64,000 nucleotides of DNA from Siphonodentalium dalli. Its lineage: Eukaryota > Mollusca > Scaphopoda > Gadilida > Siphonodentaliidae. The stretch lies in assembly GCA_032622095.1 (NCBI GenBank), contig CP136069.1, positions 153,875,043 to 153,939,042 on the forward strand, read 5' to 3'. The notes under the pieces were generated by a model. That model worked only from the letters and a program-made list of their open reading frames with translations. It ran no database searches and was not told the DNA's origin. Below, in pieces: positions 43,600 to 54,089 of this stretch (the stretch's first letter is position 1; each line of letters opens with the position of its first letter). Made by a program: the position numbers and the translations under genes.

Positions 43600-44336
43600 A
43601 ATTGCGATGCGATACCAGTTAATTTGCTTCCTGTGTACGACGACAATCGTGTGAACAAACTATCCACAATCTCGTCAGGCCCGATTCCTCCACTTACGAT
43701 AGAATCGTGATCGTCTGAAAATTCCCTTACTGACTTAGTGAATGTTCAGACGACCAAGATTCAATCGCAAGTGGAAAGATTTCCGTTGTAGGAAGTAACC
43801 GGTACCGGTATTTGGATTGCGCATGCTCATGACAATGTCGCAGGTCAAAAAATAATATCAAGCACTGTTTGATTTTAGAAATTGTTTACTGTTTAGTCTA
43901 GATGCGAAATCGTGGCGTATCCTTGGCTACCTCCAATTGCGACGTAATCGCAGTCGTGTTTACGTAAAAATGTAGCTGGAAAAGATCGTATGGTAGTCAA
44001 TCACATGCTTTACGAACAACCTGCGATATCTATGATATCATCATGTTACAATTGGAAATGTGCCGTTGAGCGAGCGTTCAACTTCAACACGACGAACAAT
44101 CGTTTGAACAAGAACAAACTATCCTGTATCCACGATCTCGTCGGGCCCGATTCCTCCACTTACGATTGTATCGTGGTCGTCTGAACGTTCACTACGAACA
44201 ACCTACGATATCATCATGTGCGATGACATCGCAATCGTGTGAACAAACTATCCACGATCTCGACTTACGATTGTATCGTGGTCGTCTGAAAGTTCACTTG
44301 TCAAAAGTTTGCGCGGTAAATATAGCACGTGCAATT
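43600..44336. repeat. Short diverged repeats around 'cgatctcgtcgggcccgatt'
   Basis: Units with caatcgtgtgaacaaacta, tccac(a/g)atctcg and ttacgatngtatcgtggtcg recur at 43650, 44117 and 44240, partly as direct, partly as inverted copies. 43820-44030 is the second copy of 40010-40210. Confidence 0.6.
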
Positions 44337-45319
44337 CGGTTGGCGATTATCGCAATACGATAGGGGAACACGGTGTGCGTAACGTAACTATCACAAGTAT
44401 AACGTACTCTGATAATGTCGTATCGCCAATTTCACGCTTAAGAAATTTTAACATAGGGAGACTGGGGAGAACTGAGATAGGGTGAACTGGGATAGTGGGT
44501 GTGGCTTGACATTGCTATGACAATTCGAACTGATGTTTCATGCTCCATGATGCATTATGAAATACTCAAACAAAATTGATATTTCAAGTTGCTCAAAGTT
44601 TTTATTCGAGGCAAATATAATTGCACGCGAAATAAGACATCATAATCTTTTTAGACAGACGCTTTGACTGTATTGGCATGCAGGTTGAAAGCATACATAT
44701 ATAACTTCAACATATCAGTTCCTCCCCAAAACTATATTATAGTTAATGACAAAATAATTACCGTATTCCAATTGCTACTGCTTATTCTATAATTAGGATT
44801 GATATGCATTTTGAGGTTGTGGGGAGAACTACTATACGCAGCAAGTCCCTGGATATGCAGCAAGTCCCCGGGAAATGCAGCAAGTCCCTGGTAAATGCAG
44901 CAAGTCCCTCACACCTAGGGTGGATTACGGCGGTTTATTCATGCGTGTTTACACAACGATATGTTTAATCAGTGGAGGTGCTGATTACAAAGGGCTTTAA
45001 TCACAGGGCTTTAATTTGATCGTAATACTGATAGATTATTGAAGGGAATTGGACTGAATTGTGGGACTGAATCATTGAATGAAAAAATTAAGAGTTGGAT
45101 TTTTTTTTAGATGTTTTTATTGGTAAATGCAAACAAGTAATATGAGAATAGTAGAATAGCAACAAAAGAAAACTGAAATAGAGCACAGTTTTATAAATAT
45201 ACATATATATATATATATAGCAGTGAGCTGAAAGAAAAGTTTTTTAGAATAAATTGTATATATATGTGGCCAGTAAGGAAAGGGAAAAACCAAGGTATTG
45301 AGACATTCTTTTGGGAAGA

Positions 45320-45688
45320 TTATATTGAATAAAAAAATATTTGGATACAAATACATGTATTAAAATTGTTTTCTTTATCTCTATGTTGTTTAATTTCACT
45401 CTCCGGTCCTGGGAACTTTGCTTTGTGGGATTGTGGTTGTCTTTGCCGTTCGTTTTCTCTTTCGTTGTCCTGGTTTTTTCCCGCACTGACTGCTGTAAGT
45501 ACAATCCTCTGGCCATCTGTTGTTCTCAGCATCTTTTCGTGCACTGGCTTGATCTCTCTTAAAAATCTGTTAAAATGCTTGTCCCTTACTTCTGATGATT
45601 TTGAATTCCAAATTTCCGGGCGAACATAGAATTTTGCGAACTCCTTGGTTAATGTAAACTGTCCGAATCCAAATAAACTACGTTGCAA
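45320..45688 (-). CDS. Open frame following the OTU-like exon
   Basis: Reads LQRSLFGFGQFTLTKEFAKF, then RPEIWNSKSSEVRDKHFN and a Q/N/E-rich tail. It overlaps the end of the OTU frame in another phase and has no ATG, so it is the continuation after a frameshift or a second exon. Not recognised. Confidence 0.3.
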   Translation of the reverse strand: MQRSLFGFGQFTLTKEFAKFYVRPEIWNSKSSEVRDKHFNRFLREIKPVHEKMLRTTDGQRIVLTAVSAGKNQDNERENERQRQPQSHKAKFPGPESEIKQHRDKENNFNTCICIQIFFYSI

Positions 45689-46043
45689 TTCCTTGTACTA
45701 TAGTAAACAGTGCCTGCACTAACTCCGTTAGAGGTTTTGATTTCCAGTCCACTGTCTGTTTAAGAATATGGTTCAGAGAATTCTGAATTCCATATAACGC
45801 CATGGATAGCGAACGGTAAAAACAGCTTCCATCGCCTGTTATTTCTATTGGTTGAAAGTCATTCCGAACGACTGGGTGTAGAATTTGCAGAATCTCAACT
45901 GTCGTTGCATCAATCGGTTGCGTTGTTGTCGGTTTGGTTAAAGATGTTGGTAGGGCAATCTTGTAGGTTGTAAGTAGAAGACGTTCGGACTGAACTGCTG
46001 CTTCAATCGTTGTCATGATATTCCTACTGGATGACTCGTGCAG
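45678..46043 (-). CDS. OTU cysteine protease-like exon
   Basis: The acceptor ttatttttccag lies at 46044 on the minus strand; an ATG is at 46016. Residues 61-69 from that Met are GDGSCFYRS, the OTU nucleophile block (D-G-x-C-x-x-R; Cys65), preceded by HPVVRNDFQPIEIT and followed by LSMALYG. The C-terminal His block is not visible, and the frame stops at 45678 (gcaacgtag). OTU domains remove ubiquitin; here the domain sits within a transposon-like element and is probably part of its coding capacity, now broken. Confidence 0.55.
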   Translation of the reverse strand: MHESSSRNIMTTIEAAVQSERLLLTTYKIALPTSLTKPTTTQPIDATTVEILQILHPVVRNDFQPIEITGDGSCFYRSLSMALYGIQNSLNHILKQTVDWKSKPLTELVQALFTIVQGIAT

Positions 46044-46050
46044 TCTGGAA

Positions 46051-46900
46051 AAATAACAAATAAACGCTAATTATTAACATGGTTGATGCTTTCATATTAT
46101 ATTTTCTCACATCAGTGAAATAAACGTCTTTATGAAAATCAAAGGAGAAACTCTCAGAAAGTTCCTTTGTCCTACAAAAACAAACACCTGTTCAGTGATA
46201 ATTAATCACCGACATGTGTTTACGCAGTGAAAACAAACAAATATTCAAATGAGCTTCAAAGGAGAAACTCCCAGAAAGTTCCTTTGTCCTACAAAAACAA
46301 ACACCTGTTCAGTGATTTACGCAGTGAAAACAGGAATATTTAAAACAAATATAAATCATATTAATTAAATTATATTAAATAGTAAGTAGAATAAAAGAAA
46401 TAGCAACTTAATAAAACTTAGAAAAACTATTTTATTTTATATATAAAAATCTACAAATACACACCTTAAATAAAAATAACAAATAAACGCTAATTATTAA
46501 CATGGTTGATGCTTTCATATTATATTTTCTCACATCAGTGAAATAAACGTCTTTATTAAAATCAAAGGAGAATTTTAAACTCTCAGAAAGTTCCTTTGTC
46601 CTACAAAAACAAACACCTGTTCAGTGATAATTAATCACCGACATGTGTTTACGCAGTGAAAACAAACAAATATTCAAATGAGCTTCAAAGGAGAAACTCC
46701 CAGAAAGTTCCTTTGTCCTACAAAAACAAACACCTGTTCAGTGATTTACGCAGTGAAAACAGAAATATTAAAAAAATATATAAATCATATTAATTAAATT
46801 ATATTAAATAGTAAGTAGAATAAAAGAAATAGCAACTTAATAAAACTTAGAAAAACTATTTTATTTTATATATAAAAATCTACAAATACACACCTTAAAT
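46051..46900. repeat. 423-bp tandem duplication
   Basis: taaacgctaattattaacat starts at 46061 and again at 46484. Each copy itself contains a doubled segment around agaaagttcctttgtccta ... acacctgttcagtgat. The two copies are nearly identical (one has aattttaaactctcag for aaactctcag). Confidence 0.9.
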
Positions 46901-47921
46901 AATTATAAAGGGATAAAGATTTCCAATCAGTTCTAATCAACTGCCACATATCATAAATCAAATGGATAATAAAACACTGATTAAACTCATCAACAACTCC
47001 ACTCAACCACCCTAGGTGTGAGGGACTTGCTGCATTTACCAGGGACTTTCTGCGTTTACCAGGGACTTGCTGCGTTTACCAGGGACTTGCTGCGTTTACC
47101 GGTGACTTGCTGCATATCCAGGGACTTGCTGCATATAGTAGGTCCTATTGTCAGTTTGTCAACATGCGAATCAGGGATGACATGGGGTTGGGGTGTCGCA
47201 TTCCCAACTTTGGTCAAAGTTTTCAATAGTTGGAGATTTCATGCCTGACACAACATATTAAGCTGGAAATATCAGACCAAAGAGATGTTGAATTTTTTGT
47301 AGTTTCATTTACAAACCATTAACTTTAGCGAGAAGTGTGCTATTTTGAATTGCCTGTACTTGTGGGTCTGGTTTGGGGGGGGGGTGCAGTTGGAATTTCT
47401 AAAGTGGACCCCCCCCCAATGGAGATGCTCTAGCCACGTCCCTGGATAGAATCCATTTAAATTTGTAGGCTGTAAAAATTGGCCAAGCATGTCATATATA
47501 TGCAAGATTAGATGCACATGTATATAGTCAAATGTATTAGTCTAATCATCTAATGAATGAAAATTCATTGCCATCATAATTTATGCAAATCATGCAAAAC
47601 ATTTACATGACTGTGTATACTAGCTACATGCATGTACATATACCGGTATGTCTTACAAATTATTGCTAATGAGAATGCAAATCATGGGCCTTATATGAAA
47701 TTATGTTTGCCTGCACCTTTAATCTGTCCTGAGGCAAACATCTCCCACCGTCCCACTTTAACCCACCAAATGACCCACATCTTCCCGAAAAACATTTCAT
47801 TTAATTGAGAGTTATCGCCCTTGTAATATGCTAATAAGACATACATTTTATTCCCTTGTGTTCGTATATCCAGTGTGTTTGTTAATATCACAGAGCCATT
47901 CAGCAGTTATCTACAATTACC

Positions 47922-47994
47922 AAAATAATGGTTAAATGTATCTGTATCTGTATGTGTTTCACATACAGATACAGATACATTTAACCATTATTTT
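47922..47994. repeat. Perfect 35-bp hairpin with 3-base loop
   Basis: 47922-47956 (aaaataatggttaaatg ... tatgtg) is followed by ttt and the exact complement 47960-47994. All 35 positions pair; beyond them two more pairs follow a one-base bulge. Confidence 0.95.
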
Positions 47995-48335
47995 TGGTTA
48001 AATGTATAAACTGTCCCAGTTCTCCCCTATCATCTTCGGCTTGTTTTTTATTTTTATGAAAAGGAATAATAAATGGGGTGATAAATATATAGATAACGAC
48101 AAATAGAATCAAATTAGCCATTTTCCCGTTAAACGTAGGACAGGCAAGCTAGGTACAAAACTTGGTAACATCTGAGTACGAACGTCGGAGTGTTCCCCTG
48201 TCGTATTGCGATAATCGCCAACCGTGCAGTCTTAAATTTCGTACTTCAGTATATCCGTACAAATTATACGGACTGTTAAATGTTGTAGTCTGAGTCCGAC
48301 AACTAGTCGGGGTAAAATGTTCTGTTCTGTTGATG

Positions 48336-50487
48336 CGCGTCATATTGTCTGGTCGATAAAAGGTTTGACCTAGAATAAATTTGGATTAAGTTGGGTTTTA
48401 TTCCATTTTGAAGAGGAATATATCCTCGACGAGGCGACGACATATCCAAAATCCGTTTTTCTACAATATCCCTCATCGGCGACACCAGAACGCATTAATC
48501 CCCCATCCGATGTATACCAGTTTGTGTGAAAGAGTATATAGGGGGCGAATAGAGTGACAAGGACAGAAAATAATGCAATCGCGGCGATGTCAAAATGGCC
48601 GCAACTCCAATCCATGCTACGACGAAAGCAACATATTGGATAACCAATTAACCACCTATAAGCGAAAATACACATTGGTAATTTACAAGAATGTTGTTAT
48701 ATATCTTTAAAGGTACACATATACTTAAAACAGATATATCTGAATGATTTATCGATCACTGCTGCGCATGTTAACCCAATGATTTACGTTCGTGTTTTCT
48801 CCTTAGAATGCATCCAATAGTCGGGCCAAAAACAGTTATTTCGGGCATGCAACACACGAAGTGATATTTCGTCACACAGTGCGTGGTAGTTTCGTTTTGG
48901 AATGATGACTAATTATTTATTGTAACGCAGAAACTGAAGTGCCCACCCTTGCTGTGTAAATACTAGTTATATTTCCGGAATTTTCAACACTCTCCGTGAC
49001 AATAAACCATACACGTATGTCGTAATGCTGATTATACTGTAAAGAAACAGTCATCTCTTCGACATAATAGTACCCTATCTCACTAGATCGGAGACTGTAC
49101 ATCGTACATTTTATTTAATACTAATTTTCATGGTGTTTCCAAACCGGTTTCTTAGTAGACAATTTTTTTCAAATTACTTCAATCGGCACTTTACAACGGG
49201 AATATGTACCACGCAATGCACAATATTAGTTTTCAGTATCTTGTTGTTTGAAATTATGTTACCATTGCCACCCACATACTTGCGCTAAATATCAGGTCAT
49301 CAGCTTTACAGTTATTAGTTCTGCGTTTACCATTCACTCAATGTTGCTATTTATGGTTTTGTATGCAGCAGATATGTGTAACATTAGGGAGAATGGGTAA
49401 ACGCGGCGATGCGGTTGCAGAAAGGGTAGTAAGTTTCGCGTATATGTGGCCTTAGTGCATTTAAGGACATATAATTTCCAGATATAAAGACAGTCTCTGC
49501 CACAGAGTATGTAGGCAAATTTGGTTATGTTGAGAATGTATTGAAGATAGTCTATTGTACTCCTTTGTATTTTGATAAATTGCGTTCATGGTATACCACC
49601 ATGTATTTGTGTGATAAAAGTTAAATATTCGTGTTTAATCATTTGACCGGAGGCAACTATGACTACTATTTTAAGACACGGACAATAGGATCTACACATT
49701 TTACCTAGTACCATATGAATAGCTCTCATACTGTTCTATAGTAGTGAATTTTGACAGATTTGGTGTTGTAGATTTAAAAATAAATGATTATCGGTCACAT
49801 TCGTGAGACGGTTTTCATTACATATATTTCTGCTTCTAGAAAAGGTCACATCATCAATACATCCATATTAGATCACATTAGATAACTGTTTTAATACACA
49901 TATATTACACGATTCAAGATAAACAGTACAGATAAAACTGCGTTATTCTTCTGTTTCATGGCGCCCAAAAAGTCCACATTTAATGGTTGTATGAGACCTG
50001 GCTTTCGTTTGCTCTCTCGCGAGATACATTAGAGATAATTCTTACATACTATTATTAAAAGCTCCCCTTATACTCTGAAATCATTCTCCTTCGTATAATT
50101 CGAGGGCTTGTTCGTTCTTGTATGACCAGCTTTTCAATTTTCCGCAAATTGTAAATTTCATTCGATTTTGTCCATTTTGGCGGCCATATTGGGACAGACA
50201 TTCTACCGATATGGTTTACGACTAAGTATTGTTTGTGTGTATTTTATTTTATTACTAATTTGGTATTTGTTGGCGCACCTACCACCGAAATTCAGAATGT
50301 TTCGATACCAACTGCCACCATGTACGCCATCTTGGATTGCAGAAAATGCTCAAAGCGGATTTGAGCGGATTTTGAATATGTTATGGAGGATATATTCCTC
50401 TTCAAAATGGAATAGAAACCAACTTAGTCCAAATTTATTCTAGGTTGACCCTAAAATATTAGTTTATCGACCAGACTAATATGGCGT
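48336..50487. mobile_element. 2.15-kb inverted-repeat element
   Basis: 48336-48425 and 50388-50487 are inverted copies (cctagaataaatttgga, attccattttgaagagga, tctggtcgataaa) with small differences. No target duplication identified. The inside shows no transposase; 48676-50160 has no gene that I can support. Confidence 0.6.
48370..48675 (-). CDS. Possible membrane protein exon at the left arm
   Basis: Reads MDWSCGHFDIAAIALFSV then LVTLFAPYILFH, one hydrophobic segment, TSDGGLMRSGVADEGYC, and ends inside the inverted repeat with RIYSSSKWNKTQLNPNLF. A frame at 50168-50443 (+) likewise has a hydrophobic stretch and the same end, as expected from the inverted repeat. Coding status uncertain. Confidence 0.25.
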   Translation of the reverse strand: MCIFAYRWLIGYPICCFRRSMDWSCGHFDIAAIALFSVLVTLFAPYILFHTNWYTSDGGLMRSGVADEGYCRKTDFGYVVASSRIYSSSKWNKTQLNPNLF

Positions 50488-50772
50488 ATTACGACGGTTG
50501 TAGACAACTCATGGAACGCTGTTGTAGATTCCAGGCTATCAGAATTTCCCGTCCAGCTGGTTCCAATCAGATTTTGGTCTAAATGTACACCTTCAAGGAG
50601 GTATCCTGCCCAGGGTGTATAGACCGATCATACTAGTGTAGTTGCTAATTTCAAGTTCGTTTATTGTCGTTAATATAATCTTCTTCTACGACTTCTTCGT
50701 AATATAGTGAAACTCCCGACAGGGGTGTTTTTCTGTTGGTACAATTAATTATGAGCGGGAACACTGAGTCGG

Positions 50773-50967
50773 TACCATATTGGATCCCATCATCCACCAG
50801 CCCCCATTCCGCGGTTTAAGTGCTACAAGTCAACGTTCTTGAGTAGCATATTCCATATATATGGAGTTTTGAATATTCAAAAGCTCCACACATGGAATAT
50901 GTCACTCCAGAACTTTTACCTGTAGCACTGAATGCGCGGAACGGGGCAGGATGGATACAATATGGTA
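50773..50967. repeat. Hairpin MITE, 195 bp
   Basis: Arms from accatattggatcc to tacaatatggt; internal agtgctaca ... tgtagcact and tattccatatatatggag ... ctccacacatggaatat pairs. A related sequence is at 58345-58500. Confidence 0.75.
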
Positions 50968-51501
50968 GCGATAAACTCGACCAGTGAACTCGCTTATATC
51001 GACTAACATATTGTGTACGTGCCGGCGGATGAGGAAGTTGTTAAAACTAGATTGATGATTAAAAACAAAATTGTATTTACAGGATAAACTTCTTGAATTG
51101 TTTTCCTCGGGCATGGCATGGCTGTGCGGCTCCCTATTCAGGTCTTCTAGAGAGTTGTAGTTGACTACCGGTATATATACCTTCTTTTGGCATGGCGTTC
51201 TATAGCTTGTATATGATGGTGGCGGTGATGTCCACGTGATGATGATTTGTATTTCCTGAGACTGAGAAGTGTCTTGTGGTCGATCGATACTATTTCGTTG
51301 ATCCATCCATTTGAAGAAGGTGGTGTATTTTGTAATATCCCTTCTCTTCTTCAGTGGCTGGCGCGCGCCACTGGGTCTATGGTAGTTGTTATTTACACTG
51401 CCTTTCCTGTACATTCTCCATCTTTTGTTGGTGTTTCCATCGGTGTATGGACTCCATGGTCGATATGCAAGTATATAGTAGCGACTTTTGATAATGTTCA
51501 T
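50902..51501 (-). CDS. 199-codon open frame, unidentified
   Basis: Starts MNIIKSRYYILAYRPWSP, is rich in Arg, Asn, Ser and Pro (RQPLKKRRDITKYTTFF, ITWTSPPPSYTSYR) and has no membrane segment. Its last 22 or so codons lie within the hairpin MITE. It is one of the longest frames in the window outside transposons, but a second frame on the plus strand overlaps it (51247-51636). Not recognised. Confidence 0.3.
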   Translation of the reverse strand: MNIIKSRYYILAYRPWSPYTDGNTNKRWRMYRKGSVNNNYHRPSGARQPLKKRRDITKYTTFFKWMDQRNSIDRPQDTSQSQEIQIIITWTSPPPSYTSYRTPCQKKVYIPVVNYNSLEDLNREPHSHAMPEENNSRSLSCKYNFVFNHQSSFNNFLIRRHVHNMLVDISEFTGRVYRYHIVSILPRSAHSVLQVKVLE

Positions 51502-51639
51502 CTGTTTGGTGGTGATGGTTATAGCCTCGCGTTTGTCTATAATTGTTGGAGTTCCAAGGCATCGATCTCAGATCTGTACATGCAGCCAGTACAGTGGTCA
51601 GCATATAGGCGGGGTGTATACAGCGCACGTGTTTAACTT

Positions 51640-52140
51640 AGTCGTTAACATATAATGAATTGATGTTTTGTTTGCTATGCCAATTACAAATAAAAGAAAG
51701 GTTATTGGGACACATCACGGCCAATATATTACCAATAAGACCCCTTCGTCCATACATTTCCTCTCTTATTCACTCTTACTTTTCTTCTTCTCAACTTACT
51801 CTTCTGATATACACCATGCCTCTCATCTCTCATATCGCAATGCTGGTGTAAGCATGTTGAATCCCATAATTATACCATAATTTAAAAGACGATTTAGATA
51901 TATTTACGTACGGTAAGTCTGAGAGAGAAGAGGAGTTGACATCAAGCGCCAGGCGCTTATATGGAGCCAACTCCTCAGAAAAGAACAGTATTTGCGTAGT
52001 GGAAAGATAGAACTAGTGATCGAGAGAGGCAAGAGATATGAAGCGTTAAAAATGAGATGACCACTGCTCAGCATACATCAGTATAATTTATAAATTGAAA
52101 TTAACGTTTTGATTCATATTTTCTATCACATATATCAGGG
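51640..52140. other. No gene seen
   Basis: 51940-51990 has a short imperfect palindrome (aggagttgac ... agcgccaggcgcttat ... gccaactcct). Nothing else supported. Confidence 0.4.
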
Positions 52141-52148
52141 CAGCGTGA

Positions 52149-52780
52149 ACAGATGCTGACTAAGACATTGAAATCAGAACACATGGAAGTATTTCGTGAT
52201 GATATATTCAATGACGATAGACTGACAGGGACAAATAAATTACGAATCTATAGGATATTTAAAGATGAATACATATGTCATTCACACACGATCACAAATT
52301 GCTCGCGAAATGTTTTCTAGATTGCGCGTGAGCAACCACATATTGGCAATAGAAAAAGGGAGACATAGACAATCAGTAATACCATTAGGAAATCGGATGT
52401 GTTCCATGTGTGACAAACAATGTGTCGAATCTGAAATGCATTTTATCATTGAATGTAACGCATACGATGATTTAAGATCTAATTTATTCAGCGAAATTGA
52501 GAAACACGATAGTCAATTCAATAATTTGAATGACGCAGATAAATTTGCACAGATTATGAGAAATGATAATATTAAATTAATTAACAAGGTTTGCAACATA
52601 GTCCGGCTATTCTTCCTTCGGCGGAATAATAAAACTTGAAGAAATTGTTGAGGGAATGTTGATAAGAACTGTGTTTGTTATAATATTTTTGTTATATATT
52701 GCTTATTTATGTATATGATATTCATCAGTATCTTGCAACTGCCCATTGAGGTGTTTTGCAATAAATTCTTGTATATTGTA
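52149..52780 (+). pseudogene. Non-LTR retrotransposon C-terminal remnant
   Basis: REQMLTKTLKSEHMEV and IFNDDRLTGTNKLRIYRIFK run to about 52290; one frame over, 52265-52639 reads SRLRVSNHILAIEKGRH, then CSMCDKQCVESEMHFIIEC (Cys46, Cys49, His59, Cys64, a C-C-H-C knuckle) to a stop. This is the tail after reverse transcriptase in a common invertebrate non-LTR group. The 3' UTR runs to about 52780 (tgcaataaattcttg). RT itself is absent. Confidence 0.75.
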
Positions 52781-52804
52781 TCTTATGGAATAGCCAAACG
52801 AGTT

Positions 52805-53410
52805 GGCAGTCGAGAGGAGTAACTTAATCGTGTTGCCTTTAAGCACAGCTCGAGAGGAGTAACTTAATCGTTTTGCTTAACAGAGCTCGAGAGGAGTAAC
52901 TTAATCATATTGCCTTTAAGCACAGCTCGAGAGGAGTAACTTAATCATATTGCCTTTAAGCACAGCTCGAGAGGAGTAACTTAATCGTTTTGCCTTTAAG
53001 CACAGCTCGAGATGAGTAACTTAATCATATTGCCTTTAAGCACAGCTCGAGAGGAGTAACTTAATCGTTTTGCCTTTAAGCACAGCTCGAGAGGAGTAAC
53101 TTAATCGTTTTGCCTTTAAGCACAGCTCGAGATGAGTAACTTAATCATATTGCCTTTAAGCACAGCTCGAGAGGAGTAACTTAATCGTTTAGCTCGAGAT
53201 GAGTAACTTAATCATATTGCCTTTAAGCACAGCTCGAGAGGAGTAACTTATTCATATTGCCTTTAAGCACAGCTCGAGGGGAGTAACTTAATCGTTTTGC
53301 CTGTAAATTAACAAAGCTCGAGAGGAGTAACTTGGTCGTTTTGCTTGTAAACAGCTATTTAATCGTTTTGCCTGTAAACACAGCTATTTAATCGTTTTGC
53401 CTGTAAACAC
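52805..53410. repeat. 40-bp minisatellite, about 13 copies
   Basis: Unit cagctcgagaggagtaactt aatcgttttgcctttaagca with gagg/gatg and cgttt/catat variants in mixed order; the last copies lose the first half (agctatttaatcgttttg). Two copies are shortened (52870-52890, 53180-53200). Confidence 0.95.
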
Positions 53411-54089
53411 AGCAAGTTTCTCAGGTTGCTTGATGCAATGATTGAGTTAACAGATCGAAGTTATAACTTTAAATATTAGTTAAATTTTGATAAATGAGTT
53501 TACTTGAATCTATTTGTAGAAAGTATAAATGATTGAGTTACTTCGAATGTGATACGATTAAAGTACGACGTGGATCCTTTCAATAGAATATCTGTTCTCC
53601 AGAGACTGTGATTTAAAATAGAATGTTTCGTTTCTATAACGTTCTAATGCTCAATGCAATGCTGTTATTCATATTGAAAATATAAAGTTACTCGTGTAAC
53701 ATGTTTTATATAAGAATACGTGCGAAATTCCAAGCATGTAAGACTAATTGGAAAGTACCAGAGCTCTCAGAACATTGATCTAGACCGACATGGTTTCAAT
53801 TACAATATCGCATACGAAATGATTGATACCCTCGCAAAAACCCATTTCTTAAGTTTCGCAATCCTGGCATTTATGGGCTATAGGGGCGCTCGAAAAAACC
53901 CAAAACTAATTTTCAATTACACTATCGAGTACATCATAATTTGTTTTTTTGCTAAATATCCACTTATGTTTACTGATATTAAAAACATAGCTTAAAGTTA
54001 AAATATTAAGTTAGAATTAAAATATTAGAATTAAAATATTATGTTAGAGTTAAAATACTAAGTTAGAATTATGACCCTTTCGGCCCTCC
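53411..54089. other. No gene; short 'aaaatatta' repeats
   Basis: 53996-54075 repeats gttagaattaaaatatta-type words. A 91-codon frame at 53720-53995 has no recognisable content and is not called. Confidence 0.4.

Larger units (their letters stand above)
44829..47141. mobile_element. 2.3-kb element with iterated 20-bp ends and an OTU-like exon
   Basis: Left end ctactatacgcagcaagt, right end its near-complement. Each end is an array of a 20-bp unit (cagcaagtccctggtaaatg): about 4 copies at 44837-44912 and 6 at 47020-47137, pointing outward in opposite directions, then cacacctagggtgg. No clear target duplication seen. The interior holds an OTU-like exon (minus strand) and a 423-bp tandem duplication. 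Confidence 0.7.
44337..48224. mobile_element. Nested inverted-repeat structure (outermost)
   Basis: 44337-44370 and 48191-48224 are complementary at 33 of 34 positions (cggttggcgattatcg...). Inside stand a second pair (ggggagaactgagatag at 44464; complement at 48011-48027, 15 of 17) and a third element at 44829-47141. The boundaries and class of the outer elements are not established. Confidence 0.65.

Noticed and set aside
45678-45700. Programmed -1 frameshift between the OTU frame and the next frame
   Set aside because: No clear slippery heptamer or downstream structure found; decay or splicing is simpler.
51247-51636. 129-codon plus-strand frame opposite the 199-codon minus frame
   Set aside because: Both cannot be coding; the minus frame is longer and has the more protein-like composition. 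Neither is certain.
52805-53410. CRISPR-like array of repeats
   Set aside because: The repeat fills the whole period with no unique spacers, and the window is eukaryotic. It is a minisatellite.
53720-53995. 91-codon open frame
   Set aside because: No motif, low-complexity surroundings, no splice or promoter support.
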